IMG/VR virus record: IMGVR_UViG_3300025000_000091
Location: 1-64,000 of that record
Source: a virus
Strand: one strand, 5' to 3'
DNA: 64,000 nt
The position numbers and the translations under genes are program-made. Below are positions 1 to 9,003 of this stretch, one piece after another. Numbering within the stretch: position 1 is the stretch's first letter; each line of letters begins with the position of its first letter. Below the pieces are notes generated by a model, which worked only from the letters and a program-made list of their open reading frames with translations, searched no databases and was not told where the DNA came from.

Positions 1-143
1 TTGTTTTGCCTGATGCAAGTAATACGACTATTGATTTTGCCGGGTATGTTCAGGATATGGGCGGTAATGTTCCTGGACCGGATGAAAAGATTGCTGTTGA
101 TGTTACTTTTAAAATTACTGGCTCGATTACTGTAAGCTCTTAA
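1..143 (+). CDS. Major tail tube protein, C-terminal end (5' truncated)
   Basis: An open frame enters from the left edge and stops at TAA 141-143, leaving 46 C-terminal residues that end in a beta-rich VDVTFKITGSITVSS pattern. That ending resembles the C-termini of siphovirus tail tube proteins. The tail chaperone pair and the tape measure follow directly, which is the standard order, so the position supports the call. Only the tail end of the protein is visible, so the family assignment rests mainly on context. Confidence 0.6.
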   Translation, partial: VLPDASNTTIDFAGYVQDMGGNVPGPDEKIAVDVTFKITGSITVSS

Positions 144-189
144 TCAATAAGGGTTTGAATTAATAACCAAGAAGTAAAGAGGAATCAAA

Positions 190-588
190 ATGAAAAAAAA
201 TGAAACTGGTAAAATGGCAACTCTTCCCTTTCTTACTCGTGAGGCAATTCTGGCCGCTGACGATCTTATTCGGGAAAGGGTGGATATCCCTGAATGGAAT
301 GGATCAATTTATGTGTCCATGATGACCGCAACCGGCAGGGATGAGTTTGAAAAAGATATGGTTATTATGAAGGAAGATGGCACCACGGAACGGAATTTGA
401 AAAATTTCCGGGCTTCTCTTTGTGCCAGAACAATTTGTAATGAGAAAGGAAAAAGGATGTTTAATTCTGTTGATGAAATTGAGCAGCTTGGTGGGAAATC
501 TGCTGCAGCAATTGAGCGGATTTTTACTGTTGCAATGCGCCTGAACAAAATAGGGAAACAGGATGTTGAGGAACTCACAAAAAACTAA
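190..588 (+). CDS. Tail assembly chaperone (lambda gpG-like)
   Basis: A 132-residue, mostly helical acidic/basic protein lying between the tail tube end and the tape-measure gene, where lambda-type phages encode the G chaperone that coats the tape measure during tail assembly. A purine-rich Shine-Dalgarno (aaagaggaatc) precedes the ATG. The last sense codons ACA AAA AAC contain a classic A AAA AAC slippery heptamer directly before TAA. A fraction of ribosomes should therefore shift to -1 and make a longer GT-like product. Confidence 0.85.
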   Translation: MKKNETGKMATLPFLTREAILAADDLIRERVDIPEWNGSIYVSMMTATGRDEFEKDMVIMKEDGTTERNLKNFRASLCARTICNEKGKRMFNSVDEIEQLGGKSAAAIERIFTVAMRLNKIGKQDVEELTKN

Positions 589-631
589 TTGCCCGGCCAG
601 GCAGAGTTTTTGCCTTTCGCCTCTGCCTGGC
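579..631 (+). promoter_or_regulatory. Programmed -1 ribosomal frameshift signal
   Basis: The heptamer A AAA AAC sits at 579-585 in the zero frame, immediately before the stop TAA (586-588). After a 10-nt spacer a perfect 11-bp inverted repeat follows: 596-606 pairs with 621-631 around a 14-nt loop. Slippage moves ribosomes into the frame that reads to the stop at 933-935. The heptamer, stem and overlapping downstream frame are all visible. That tail chaperone genes use such shifts is established for lambda and many other phages. Confidence 0.9.
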
Positions 632-935
632 ATTGGGCTTTCCTCACCCGGATTTTCTTTTGGCGAATTTGACGAGTGAACAAATGGCAGAGTGGAAGGC
701 ATATAGTGAGATTGAGCCATTTGGGAATAGGCATCAAGATATTGGTATGGGGATAATTGCTTCAACAATTGCCAATTTTGCAATGCGGACAAAGAAATTG
801 ACAAAGCCGTTTACCCCTGATCAATTTATGGTGCCAACTGCATCTGATAAGAAAAATAAAGTAAATGTTATAACGGTTAAAGATATTTTCAAATCACTTC
901 GGGACTCCATGAAAGGAAAAAAGAAAAATGGCTAA
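585..935 (+). CDS. Tail assembly chaperone, frameshift extension (lambda gpT-like)
   Basis: This frame has no good start of its own and is entered by -1 slippage at 579-585, giving a 248-residue fusion (132 + 116). The extension begins L-I-A-R-P-G-R and contains a GFPHPDFLL...MAEWKAYSEIEPFG stretch typical of the T half of lambda-like GT proteins (HPDxL and an EWxAYxxIEP motif). It overlaps the tape-measure start by 8 nt, so translation of the two is probably coupled. The T half normally recruits the tail tube protein to the chaperoned tape measure. Confidence 0.85.
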   Translation, partial: LIARPGRVFAFRLCLALGFPHPDFLLANLTSEQMAEWKAYSEIEPFGNRHQDIGMGIIASTIANFAMRTKKLTKPFTPDQFMVPTASDKKNKVNVITVKDIFKSLRDSMKGKKKNG

Positions 936-3900
936 TATCGGAACATTGATGGCCCATTTGGGGGTTGATACCTCCGACTTGAAGCGCGCCGAAAAGGATT
1001 TGAAATCGTCTACCGGAGCAATGGAACGAGGATTAAATTCTTTAAAAAATACAGCAATGGGAGTATTTGCTGGATTTGGAATTGTTGAAGTGATTAAGGA
1101 ACTTTATCAAACAGGAATGGAGGTTCAACGCCTTGATTATTCATTTCGCGCCATCAATGGTTCAGTTGGAGCTGCTCAACAGGAACTTGATTATGTAAGA
1201 GAAATAACAAATAAACTTGGACAAGAATTTTATTCTGTTGCTGATGCATATCGGTCATTTTCTGCTGCTGCTAAAACATCAAATTTATCATTACAACAAC
1301 AGCATGATATTTTTACATCTGTAATTGAAGCATCAACCGCATTAGGACTTTCGACAGATCAAACAAAAGGTACATTATATGCCCTTGAACAGATGTTGTC
1401 AAAGGGTGTTGTATCAATGGAAGAGTTACGTCGGCAGTTAGGTGATAGACTTCCGGGCGCTTTTGCAATGGCTGCTGGTGCAATGGGGATGACTCAACAG
1501 AGTTTTACGAAGTTGGTTGAATCTGGACAAGTATTGTCTGATGATTTGCTTCCTAAATTGGCAAAAGCATTACATGAAAGATATGCAAAAGGTGCAATTG
1601 ATGCTTCTGATAATGCGATTGCCGCATGGAAAAGATCAATAACTGCATTTAAGGATTTTAAAAATGAGGTTGGCGAAGCAGGTGTAATGGATGCATTGAC
1701 TTCTGGATTGAAGGCATCAACAGAAGCAATGAAGGCAATGACAAAATTTTTAGGAGAAAATAGAGATGCTGTTGTATCATTGATAAATACAATTTCCACT
1801 GCAACTAAAATTTTTGCTGGTTATATCGTTGTTGCTTATGGCCCTGCTGTTCTGGCAGCTATTGGTGCTTGGATAGCATTAAAATATAAGGCAGTTGCAG
1901 CAACTGTTCAATTTCATACGCAAGTTGCTGCCGGAAATGCAGTAATGTTGAGTAGTGCTCAAGCGACTGCAATGAAAACTGCAGCCAATGTTCAAGAGTT
2001 GGCTTCTGTAGAGGCATTGGCTATTGCAAGGGTTCAACAGTCTGCTTCTGAAATAAATTCATTACGTTCAAAACTTGCCTTAATTACTGCTGAACAAAAT
2101 CAGATTCAAACTTTAATTGTAGAGGGAAGGGCGACTGCTGATGTTTCAATGTTACAACAGAGATATGTCGTAACAACTCAAGAAGCTGCAATTGTACAAG
2201 CTCAATTATCTACCGCTGTAGCTAATAATTCAAGAGCACAAATTATAGCGGCAGGGGCGACTGCAAGACATGCAGAAGCAATTGTTGTTGCTGATGCAGC
2301 GGCAAAGAAGGCGACTTTTTCTTTTTTGACACTTGGCAATGCTGTAAATATGATATTTGCTGGTTGGATTGGATATCAAATAGGCAAATATTTATATGAT
2401 GAATTTGAGATTGTAAGAAAGGCTGGAGTAAATCTTGTAACGAGTTTAGATCAATCTTGGACGTATATTAAATATGGTGCGTTAATTGCCTTTGAAGGAA
2501 TTAAAAGTGGATGGGATACCATTATTTATGAAATGCAATTAAAATTCAAGGAATGGATTGTTGACCTTGGAAATTTAATGGCGGCTATGCCATTTGGTGA
2601 TAAGATTGGTTCTGCAATTATTAATGTTGGTAATAGTTTAAATATTTCTTCTGTAGCGGTTGATAATCATAAGGAGAAGATAAATCAACTTGTATCAGAA
2701 ATGGATAAGGAAATTGTTGTAACTCGTGAAATTGCGGATGAAATGTATAAAGAGGCTGGAGTTTATAAAAAAGTTGCTAAAGTTGTTGGTGATACAGCTG
2801 ACGTAGTTAATGATTTAAATAAGGGTAATAAAAATAATGTTGATACAACTGAAAAAGTAACAAAAGCAGCAAAAGATCATGCAAACGCACTTCAAAGGGT
2901 TGTTGATACATACCTCCCTCTTGAAAAGGAAATAAGAGACGCAAATGAAGCCGAATTGCTTTTGAAGGAAGCTCTTGGGGGGAGTGCGTCAAATGCCGAT
3001 AGATTAAAAGAAGCACTTGACAATTTAACAGTATCCTCCAAACAAGCGAGATTGGCACAAGATGGTCTTACTGAATCAGTAATGGAAACAGGCATGTCTT
3101 ATGATGTAATGCAATCTGATTTCCAACAAGGCCAAGATGTATTAAGGGCCGAGATTATAAATACTGATGAATTATATAAGTCCGATACAGATGAAACTGC
3201 AAAATATATTCAAGATCGTTGGGATGAAGCATATAATGGAATACAAGATATATTGGCTGAATGGATAAAAACAGGTGAGATAAGTTTTGATTCATTCCTT
3301 AGCATGTTTAAAAATATGCTTGCCGAAATGGTTGCTGCATGGCTTATGAATATGGGCCGGATGGCAATTGGCAATCTATTAAGTGGTTCTGGGGGGATTC
3401 TTGGAGCAATTGGTAGCTTTATTGGTGGTGGTTCAAGTGGTGGTGGCGGCGGCGGATTTGGTGGCGGTTTAGGATCGCTTGGAACTCTTTATTCTGGGTA
3501 TCAATATTTAACTGGTGGAAGTTCATTACTTCCTACTTCTGCATCTGGAGTATCCGTTGGTGGTCCTGTTGGTGGCGGGGTTGGATATGCAGGAACGGTT
3601 GTGGGTTCTGCTGCTTATGAGGCTATTGCCGCTGAAATAGCGGCTCAAGCCGCCCAGGAAGCCGCGATTACTGGGATGTATGGTGGGGCATATGAGGGTG
3701 TTGTAGGTGGGATTGCTGCTGAAGAAGGTGGTAGTGCTGGATTAGGAGGGGTTAGCGGCGGGATAGGTGGTGCAGCAGTTGCCTCTGTTTTTGCTATTGG
3801 GATTTCTCTTTGGGCTGCACAGATGATGAAAGAGGACGTCCCCCCTATGTCAGAATTGATGAATCAAATGGGTATTGGCCCTGATGCTTTTGCTTATGCG

Positions 3901-4815
3901 ATGGGGGATACTTTTAAGCAGGGCATGAACCCGGTATTTGGTGGACTTGAAGCATTTATGATGGATGCTGAAAGTTCAATCCTGACTCGCTCAAAACGGC
4001 TCGGGTTGGGGATTAGAGAAACCGCAGACAGTATAAATGATATCAATTTGCAAATGTATGACAACCAGAAAAAGATGTGGATTGATCTAGGTGGGGAGTT
4101 TAAATCATTTGAAATTCTTGCAACTACGATGGGACGGTCCACTGCTGCATCAATGATTGAAGCAAAATCAGGCGTTGTAGGACTTTCCGAAGAATTAATT
4201 AATATTACCGATGCTCAGAAAACAAGTTTGGATATTGCAATTGAATCTTTACAAAATATGGGAGTTGAGGGTGAAGAATTAACAATTATTTTTGATGAAG
4301 TAAGTAATATTATTTCTGGTGTTTCTAAAGATACTTCAAAACTTAAATCAGAATTAAAGGGACTTGGTTTAGCAAGTGATCAAGTTGGTGTTGTTATTGA
4401 GCAATTAGGACTTGATGTGTTAGGAATAGAAGGAAGTTTTACTTCTGCATCAAGTGGTTTGCGGAATTTTGTAAATACTGTTGGAACTCTTGATTATGGC
4501 CTTACCGATCTTGAAAATGCTCTTGGTGACGTTCATAATGCAGTAAGAACGGCAGCAGATGGAATGGTAAGAATTGCAGAGGATACTGTTTATAATATTA
4601 ATGATTTGCTTGCCGGTGTCGGGGATGGAGGAAATGACTATCCTTCAGGGGAAAATTACGGCTCAAATTCAAATGATAGTACAACAAGAAAAATTTCTGT
4701 TGATGTAAATGTTACTGCCTCAAAAGAGCTTGATGCTCAAATTGTGAAGATTGCTGATAATAATAGGGTTCAAGCTGATTTACGGGGGATGAAAGGTCGC
4801 CCAATGGTGTTTTAA
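928..4815 (+). CDS. Tail tape measure protein
   Basis: A 1295-residue protein and the longest in the window. The N-terminal third has the classic tape-measure domain, with SFRAINGS and MSKGVVSMEELRRQLGDRLPGA-type segments near residues 65-210. The middle contains long helical/coiled stretches and hydrophobic segments (around residues 285-320 and 460-480). A Gly-rich low-complexity part lies near residues 815-870. Its length sets the tail length; at about 0.15 nm per residue a tail of very roughly 190 nm would be expected. The start overlaps the chaperone frame. Confidence 0.95.
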   Translation: MANIGTLMAHLGVDTSDLKRAEKDLKSSTGAMERGLNSLKNTAMGVFAGFGIVEVIKELYQTGMEVQRLDYSFRAINGSVGAAQQELDYVREITNKLGQEFYSVADAYRSFSAAAKTSNLSLQQQHDIFTSVIEASTALGLSTDQTKGTLYALEQMLSKGVVSMEELRRQLGDRLPGAFAMAAGAMGMTQQSFTKLVESGQVLSDDLLPKLAKALHERYAKGAIDASDNAIAAWKRSITAFKDFKNEVGEAGVMDALTSGLKASTEAMKAMTKFLGENRDAVVSLINTISTATKIFAGYIVVAYGPAVLAAIGAWIALKYKAVAATVQFHTQVAAGNAVMLSSAQATAMKTAANVQELASVEALAIARVQQSASEINSLRSKLALITAEQNQIQTLIVEGRATADVSMLQQRYVVTTQEAAIVQAQLSTAVANNSRAQIIAAGATARHAEAIVVADAAAKKATFSFLTLGNAVNMIFAGWIGYQIGKYLYDEFEIVRKAGVNLVTSLDQSWTYIKYGALIAFEGIKSGWDTIIYEMQLKFKEWIVDLGNLMAAMPFGDKIGSAIINVGNSLNISSVAVDNHKEKINQLVSEMDKEIVVTREIADEMYKEAGVYKKVAKVVGDTADVVNDLNKGNKNNVDTTEKVTKAAKDHANALQRVVDTYLPLEKEIRDANEAELLLKEALGGSASNADRLKEALDNLTVSSKQARLAQDGLTESVMETGMSYDVMQSDFQQGQDVLRAEIINTDELYKSDTDETAKYIQDRWDEAYNGIQDILAEWIKTGEISFDSFLSMFKNMLAEMVAAWLMNMGRMAIGNLLSGSGGILGAIGSFIGGGSSGGGGGGFGGGLGSLGTLYSGYQYLTGGSSLLPTSASGVSVGGPVGGGVGYAGTVVGSAAYEAIAAEIAAQAAQEAAITGMYGGAYEGVVGGIAAEEGGSAGLGGVSGGIGGAAVASVFAIGISLWAAQMMKEDVPPMSELMNQMGIGPDAFAYAMGDTFKQGMNPVFGGLEAFMMDAESSILTRSKRLGLGIRETADSINDINLQMYDNQKKMWIDLGGEFKSFEILATTMGRSTAASMIEAKSGVVGLSEELINITDAQKTSLDIAIESLQNMGVEGEELTIIFDEVSNIISGVSKDTSKLKSELKGLGLASDQVGVVIEQLGLDVLGIEGSFTSASSGLRNFVNTVGTLDYGLTDLENALGDVHNAVRTAADGMVRIAEDTVYNINDLLAGVGDGGNDYPSGENYGSNSNDSTTRKISVDVNVTASKELDAQIVKIADNNRVQADLRGMKGRPMVF

Positions 4816-6396
4816 ATGATACTTGTCGAATTTACAATAAATAGTGTAGTTAATCGGATTTCCGATGAATATTGCTATTTGACTCATCAATGGGTGAGGA
4901 AAATTAAGGATTTGACTCCACCTAGATATTCGATAAAATCTTATGTTGGTGGATATGTTGAACCAGAATCAGGCAAAATTGTATTATCTCCTGATTTATT
5001 TGCTTCTGATTATCCACCTCCTGTTTCTTGTGCAATATCAATTTATATAACGGATACAACGGAAGAAGCGGCAGTATTAATGTTTTCTGGAACCGCTCAT
5101 CTTGAATCAATAGGACAATCTGAAATTTCTTATGGATTGTTTGGAGAAGAATATTCATTAACTCTTTCTGAAAAAACTTATATTGATGATACATTATCAG
5201 ATGTATTTGATACATATTGTGCCTCTGCTTATCTTGGGTTGACATTAAATACTACTTATGCAAGGGTAACACAGCCAAGTGTTTATAATGTTTTTGAAGA
5301 AGGTGAAATTGTAATTGATATGCTTTCCAAATTGGCGGAAGCAACAAATCATCTTTTTTATATTAAAAATGGGACTCTTTATCTTGTAGATATGTTATTG
5401 AGTAATGGATCAGCTCTTACTCCTGGAATAAGGATTTATCCACCTGAATATAAATATTTACCTGCATATAAACAATATACAAGTGAGGCAATAAAGAAAT
5501 ATAAATTGGCTGGTTCTTATGCTTATGGAACTGTTGAATCATCCGATGTTGCAAATAGTATTGAACATTTGTATGGAAGGGTCGGGAATAATTCGGGCAA
5601 TGATCAACTTTGGTTAATGCCGCAAGCATTTTTTATCGCTTATGAAGCCAATAAATATTATATGATGAAAGTTAAAGTTCGGCGGCCTGCCGGAACTGGT
5701 ACTTTTGTTGCTGGATTTCTTGGTTATGCATCTGATAGAACAACAATTGTTGACCGTAATGGTGGTACAAATTATGCTCTTGCCTGTTGGCATTGTGCTA
5801 ATAATGCATCATTAGATGATGTTGATTGGACAATAAGTACTGGTTATTCAAAGGACTGGAGCGATCCTGCTACATATATTCCTGCACCAAATATTGCTAG
5901 TCCAGGAACAATGTATGATGCAAGTTTAGGTGCAGTAATAACAGAATATATTAGGCCGGTATTGGTATTTAATTCGTCATCTGCCGCCGGGATAATGGAT
6001 ATTGATTTTGTTGCTGTCTATGAAGTTGATAGTAATGGTTTAATATTGGAAGAATTATTTTATGATGACTTTACAGAAGGGTTTAATTTTAGTTGGTATA
6101 ATTATTCTGGCTCGGGTAATCGCGGAATTTATACAAGTGTGGTTGCTTCTGCTTCTGCAATGGCCACTCATCTCGGGAATAGAAAAACAATTCTTGAAAG
6201 GCCGCAGATTACATTAAAAATGGATTTACTTGCGGCAAATGTTCCTGTTCCGGGACAACCAATTACGTTTACTGATACAATGGTTCCTCCTGATAATTCA
6301 GTTGCTGGAATTGATGCTACACTTTATACAAGAAATATTTCTTTTGATTTAGCGAATTATAAAATAATTGTTTCCGGTGATGGAGTAATAGCATGA
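4816..6396 (+). CDS. Putative tail tip/hub protein
   Basis: A 526-residue protein that starts immediately after the tape-measure stop with no gap, the usual place for distal tail/hub proteins. It is beta-rich. Residues about 1-230 look like a structural tail domain, and a central stretch (about 250-420) rich in Trp, Tyr and Gly looks like an inserted jelly-roll or carbohydrate-binding module (inference from composition only). The C-terminus resumes a tail-like pattern (LFYDDF to the end). No catalytic motif is visible. Confidence 0.55.
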   Translation: MILVEFTINSVVNRISDEYCYLTHQWVRKIKDLTPPRYSIKSYVGGYVEPESGKIVLSPDLFASDYPPPVSCAISIYITDTTEEAAVLMFSGTAHLESIGQSEISYGLFGEEYSLTLSEKTYIDDTLSDVFDTYCASAYLGLTLNTTYARVTQPSVYNVFEEGEIVIDMLSKLAEATNHLFYIKNGTLYLVDMLLSNGSALTPGIRIYPPEYKYLPAYKQYTSEAIKKYKLAGSYAYGTVESSDVANSIEHLYGRVGNNSGNDQLWLMPQAFFIAYEANKYYMMKVKVRRPAGTGTFVAGFLGYASDRTTIVDRNGGTNYALACWHCANNASLDDVDWTISTGYSKDWSDPATYIPAPNIASPGTMYDASLGAVITEYIRPVLVFNSSSAAGIMDIDFVAVYEVDSNGLILEELFYDDFTEGFNFSWYNYSGSGNRGIYTSVVASASAMATHLGNRKTILERPQITLKMDLLAANVPVPGQPITFTDTMVPPDNSVAGIDATLYTRNISFDLANYKIIVSGDGVIA

Positions 6397-7187
6397 AAGT
6401 AATTTCTGAAAATTTAATTACGGGTGTTCTTGCTTCATCGGAAGAAAGTGCAGATTATGCTGACGAGAATTTGCTCGATGAATATCCTGGACATATTTGG
6501 AAGGGGGATACTGCTTCTGAAACTTTAACCGTGTCAATTTCTGGTTTATGTTCAGGTTTTGCAATTTTTAATACAAATGCAGATAGTATTTCGGCTCAAA
6601 TAAGTGATCCGAATTTAATTCAATGGGAAGTAGCCGTTTTATCTTCTGGTGATGATGGGGTTGAATGGGAAGCCGGTATTGAATGGTCTAGTTTTATTGT
6701 TCCTACAGAAACTATTGCTGCCCAAGACGATGAGACCGGAGCATTTATGATTCAATGGGATCAAGTATCGGCTGATCTTGAAATAATTGTTTCTCTTGCT
6801 AATTCTGCCGGTGCTGCGGTATTTGCCGGAACTATTGTTGCTGGACTGATTTTATCTTTTGCCGGTCCTCATGGGGAAATTATGGAGGGGACAAAAGATT
6901 TGTCCTTTGTTGATGAATATAATTCTGGGGCGGTATTTGTAAAAGATAGGGATGTTTTAAGAACATTCGACAATAGACACATAATTACAAGGGATAGTGC
7001 CTTTAATGATTTTTTATTTCTTGTAAAAAAGATTGTTAAGATGCGGCCTGCTGCTTGGCTTATTACTGATTTGAATGATTCGAGATGGCTTGTTTATGCA
7101 AGATTTACGGTTGATCCTAAAGGAAGGCACTCACCAGAACTCAATGGATATACAGAATTGACATATCAATTAACGGAGGTAAGATAA
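6393..7187 (+). CDS. Minor tail protein, tip region
   Basis: 264 residues, overlapping the previous stop by 4 nt (ATGA). The N-terminus (SENLITGVLASSEESADYADENLLD...W) resembles the discoidin-like opening found in phage tail-tip proteins. The C-terminal 70 residues (FNDFLFLVKKIVKMRPAAWLI...DSRWLVYARF) match the pattern of minor tail proteins that end with a DSRW-type strand. It probably forms part of the tip between hub and fibre. Confidence 0.5.
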   Translation: MKVISENLITGVLASSEESADYADENLLDEYPGHIWKGDTASETLTVSISGLCSGFAIFNTNADSISAQISDPNLIQWEVAVLSSGDDGVEWEAGIEWSSFIVPTETIAAQDDETGAFMIQWDQVSADLEIIVSLANSAGAAVFAGTIVAGLILSFAGPHGEIMEGTKDLSFVDEYNSGAVFVKDRDVLRTFDNRHIITRDSAFNDFLFLVKKIVKMRPAAWLITDLNDSRWLVYARFTVDPKGRHSPELNGYTELTYQLTEVR

Positions 7188-8119
7188 TGGCTGTTATTGT
7201 TTATTATCGGCAAGGGATTACTGGTGGTGCGGCAACTGATCTTGATGGAATTGACAGTTCAATTCTTAATGATAAGGATTTATGTATTGTTGCAAATGGA
7301 ACAACATTTTATCTTTATCAATTAGATGTTGATTCGGGTGCTGCTGAAAGTTCTCCGAGTATTATTTCCCCTGATGATTCCGCTGCTGGGGATAAGCGTT
7401 GGAAACTTCAACGTCAACCTGTAGACGCCGGAATTCCTGCTGGTTCAATTGTTCCTTGGATTGGTGGATATTTTGGGGACGGATCAAATGGAAGTTATAC
7501 AGATGTTTTGCTTGGAGGAAATAGTGTTGCTTTAGCAAATGCTTATCTTAATGCGGATAATTGGTATGTTTGTAACGGCGCTGCCTTAAATACTGGAACT
7601 GGGATATTTAACGGGGCAAGTCGATATCTTCCAAATTTAACGGATTCTCGTTTTATTATGGGGGATACAACTGCTGGCAGTATTGGTGGCGCTGCTTCAA
7701 ATAGCCATACCCATTCCCATAGTCATGGAATGAATAGTCATACGCACGGATTGAATAGTCATGTTCATTCGATGCAGAGTCATACACATGTAACTCCTCC
7801 TGTTGCATTGACAATTGCTCAATTGCCAGCGCATAGTCATACAGTTCAGATGATCAATACGGTTACTTCCGGGACGATTGATAGCGCTGAATATATTTCG
7901 AATAAAGGATTAGGAGGTGTTTATACTTCTTCTTCTGCTGGTTCTGGGGCAACTCATGAACATGGTTCAACTTATGCTTCAAATTATACGAATACTGGGG
8001 CAGCAAGCGGGAATACAGCAGCAGCAACCGGAAATACAGCAGTAGATGCAACAGCAGCAAGTTCAAATGAAAATAGGCCACTTTTTCTTTCATGTTTTTA
8101 TATCATGAAGGTTGCTTAA
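7187..8119 (+). CDS. Tail collar-domain fibre/receptor-binding protein
   Basis: 310 residues. The middle has the phage tail collar signature: PAGSIVPWIGGYF, then YVCNGAALNTG, then LPNLTDSRFIMG. A His-rich run with repeated SHTHxxxSHxH units follows (about residues 170-200). Such H-x-H repeats bind metal ions in the trimeric fibres of T4 gp12/gp37 and lambda side fibres (family knowledge). The C-terminus ENRPLFLSCFYIMKV is the usual end of collar proteins. It is likely the first receptor-contacting fibre. The ATG overlaps the previous stop. Confidence 0.85.
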   Translation: MAVIVYYRQGITGGAATDLDGIDSSILNDKDLCIVANGTTFYLYQLDVDSGAAESSPSIISPDDSAAGDKRWKLQRQPVDAGIPAGSIVPWIGGYFGDGSNGSYTDVLLGGNSVALANAYLNADNWYVCNGAALNTGTGIFNGASRYLPNLTDSRFIMGDTTAGSIGGAASNSHTHSHSHGMNSHTHGLNSHVHSMQSHTHVTPPVALTIAQLPAHSHTVQMINTVTSGTIDSAEYISNKGLGGVYTSSSAGSGATHEHGSTYASNYTNTGAASGNTAAATGNTAVDATAASSNENRPLFLSCFYIMKVA

Positions 8120-8152
8120 TTTCTTATTAACCACAATAAGGAGAAAATTAAA

Positions 8153-8419
8153 ATGGACAGTTACACGGTTAAATATAAATTGAAAGAAGATTGGTTTTGG
8201 ACAACAATTAAAAATGTAATAGGCGATGGAATTACTTCAAGACTGGTTGATTCCGGGGAATTTATAAACCTTCCTGAACCATTTAGGTTTTTTACAACAA
8301 TAGATAATAAAATGATTCATATTCCTTATCAGGCTCAAGTAATTTTCTCAAAAGAAAGGGATATAATCATCTCAAAAAGAATGTCAAAACAGGCTGGTCA
8401 ACAGATTCAAAGAAATTAA
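8153..8419 (+). CDS. Hypothetical 88-residue protein
   Basis: A good Shine-Dalgarno (aaggag) precedes the ATG. The sequence alternates charged and aromatic residues (EDWFWTTIKNVIGDGI) with no signal peptide or membrane segment. It sits between the collar fibre and the exported protein, so a small tail-fibre accessory role is possible. I do not recognise the family. Confidence 0.6.
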   Translation: MDSYTVKYKLKEDWFWTTIKNVIGDGITSRLVDSGEFINLPEPFRFFTTIDNKMIHIPYQAQVIFSKERDIIISKRMSKQAGQQIQRN

Positions 8420-8430
8420 GGAGAAATGAG

Positions 8431-8934
8431 ATGAAAAAGTTTATTGTTGTATTATTTGCATTATTGTTTTACGGGAATGTTTTTGCCGCTGGAACTTGTA
8501 CAGAAACAGATTGGGAAGTTGTCAAAGATTATCGGGGAAATAAAGTTGGAACAGTTCTGACTATTCTTTGCACTCATCATACTGATAATTCTCTTTCTGC
8601 CCCTTTGGCCTCGAATGGTGATGAATCTGCAATGCAGAAATTGTCAGGACAATATATTTATAAAATCAAATATATTCCTTCTTCTCCTGCTCCAACTGAT
8701 GAAACTGATTTGATCATTACTGATTCCGATGGACTTTCCTTACTTGGGGCAAATGGAACGAATTTTATTGATGAAACAACGAAACAGGAAACATTGGGCA
8801 AAAATACATTTCTTGGTATTTCAACCTATTTGTGGCCGGTATATTCTGAAATTTGGACAATATCAACTACTGGCAATGCTGTTTCTGGTTCAAAATTTTA
8901 TTTGAAGTTTTATGGATTGTATGCGGATAGATAA
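8431..8934 (+). CDS. Exported protein, unknown function
   Basis: 167 residues starting with a clear signal peptide: MKKF, a hydrophobic core, and a likely cleavage after F-A-A. The mature part has two Cys residues near the N-terminus and a beta-rich C-terminus ending YLKFYGLYADR. The same type of signal peptide occurs on the next gene. A signal peptide among tail-fibre genes is unusual because virion proteins normally assemble in the cytoplasm. The product may act in the periplasm or at the cell surface. Confidence 0.65.
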   Translation: MKKFIVVLFALLFYGNVFAAGTCTETDWEVVKDYRGNKVGTVLTILCTHHTDNSLSAPLASNGDESAMQKLSGQYIYKIKYIPSSPAPTDETDLIITDSDGLSLLGANGTNFIDETTKQETLGKNTFLGISTYLWPVYSEIWTISTTGNAVSGSKFYLKFYGLYADR

Positions 8935-8943
8935 AAATAAAAT

Positions 8944-8972
8944 TTAGAAATATAAGAGTTTTAGGATATAAT
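8944..8972 (+). promoter_or_regulatory. Candidate promoter upstream of the exported fibre
   Basis: A perfect TATAAT lies at 8967-8972. The hexamer TAGAAA, which shares four of six positions with TTGACA, lies 17 nt upstream at 8944-8949. The next start codon is at 9004, behind a strong aaaggagg Shine-Dalgarno. The region is very AT-rich, so chance matches are likely. Confidence 0.35.
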
Positions 8973-9003
8973 AAAGCAGAATATAAAAGGAGGTTGATAA
9001 ATT

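Noticed and set aside
7700-7800. Short repeated CATxCxCAT-type units resembling a small repeat array
   Set aside because: These encode the His-rich HxH run of the collar protein in frame; the units have no spacers, so this is not a CRISPR array.
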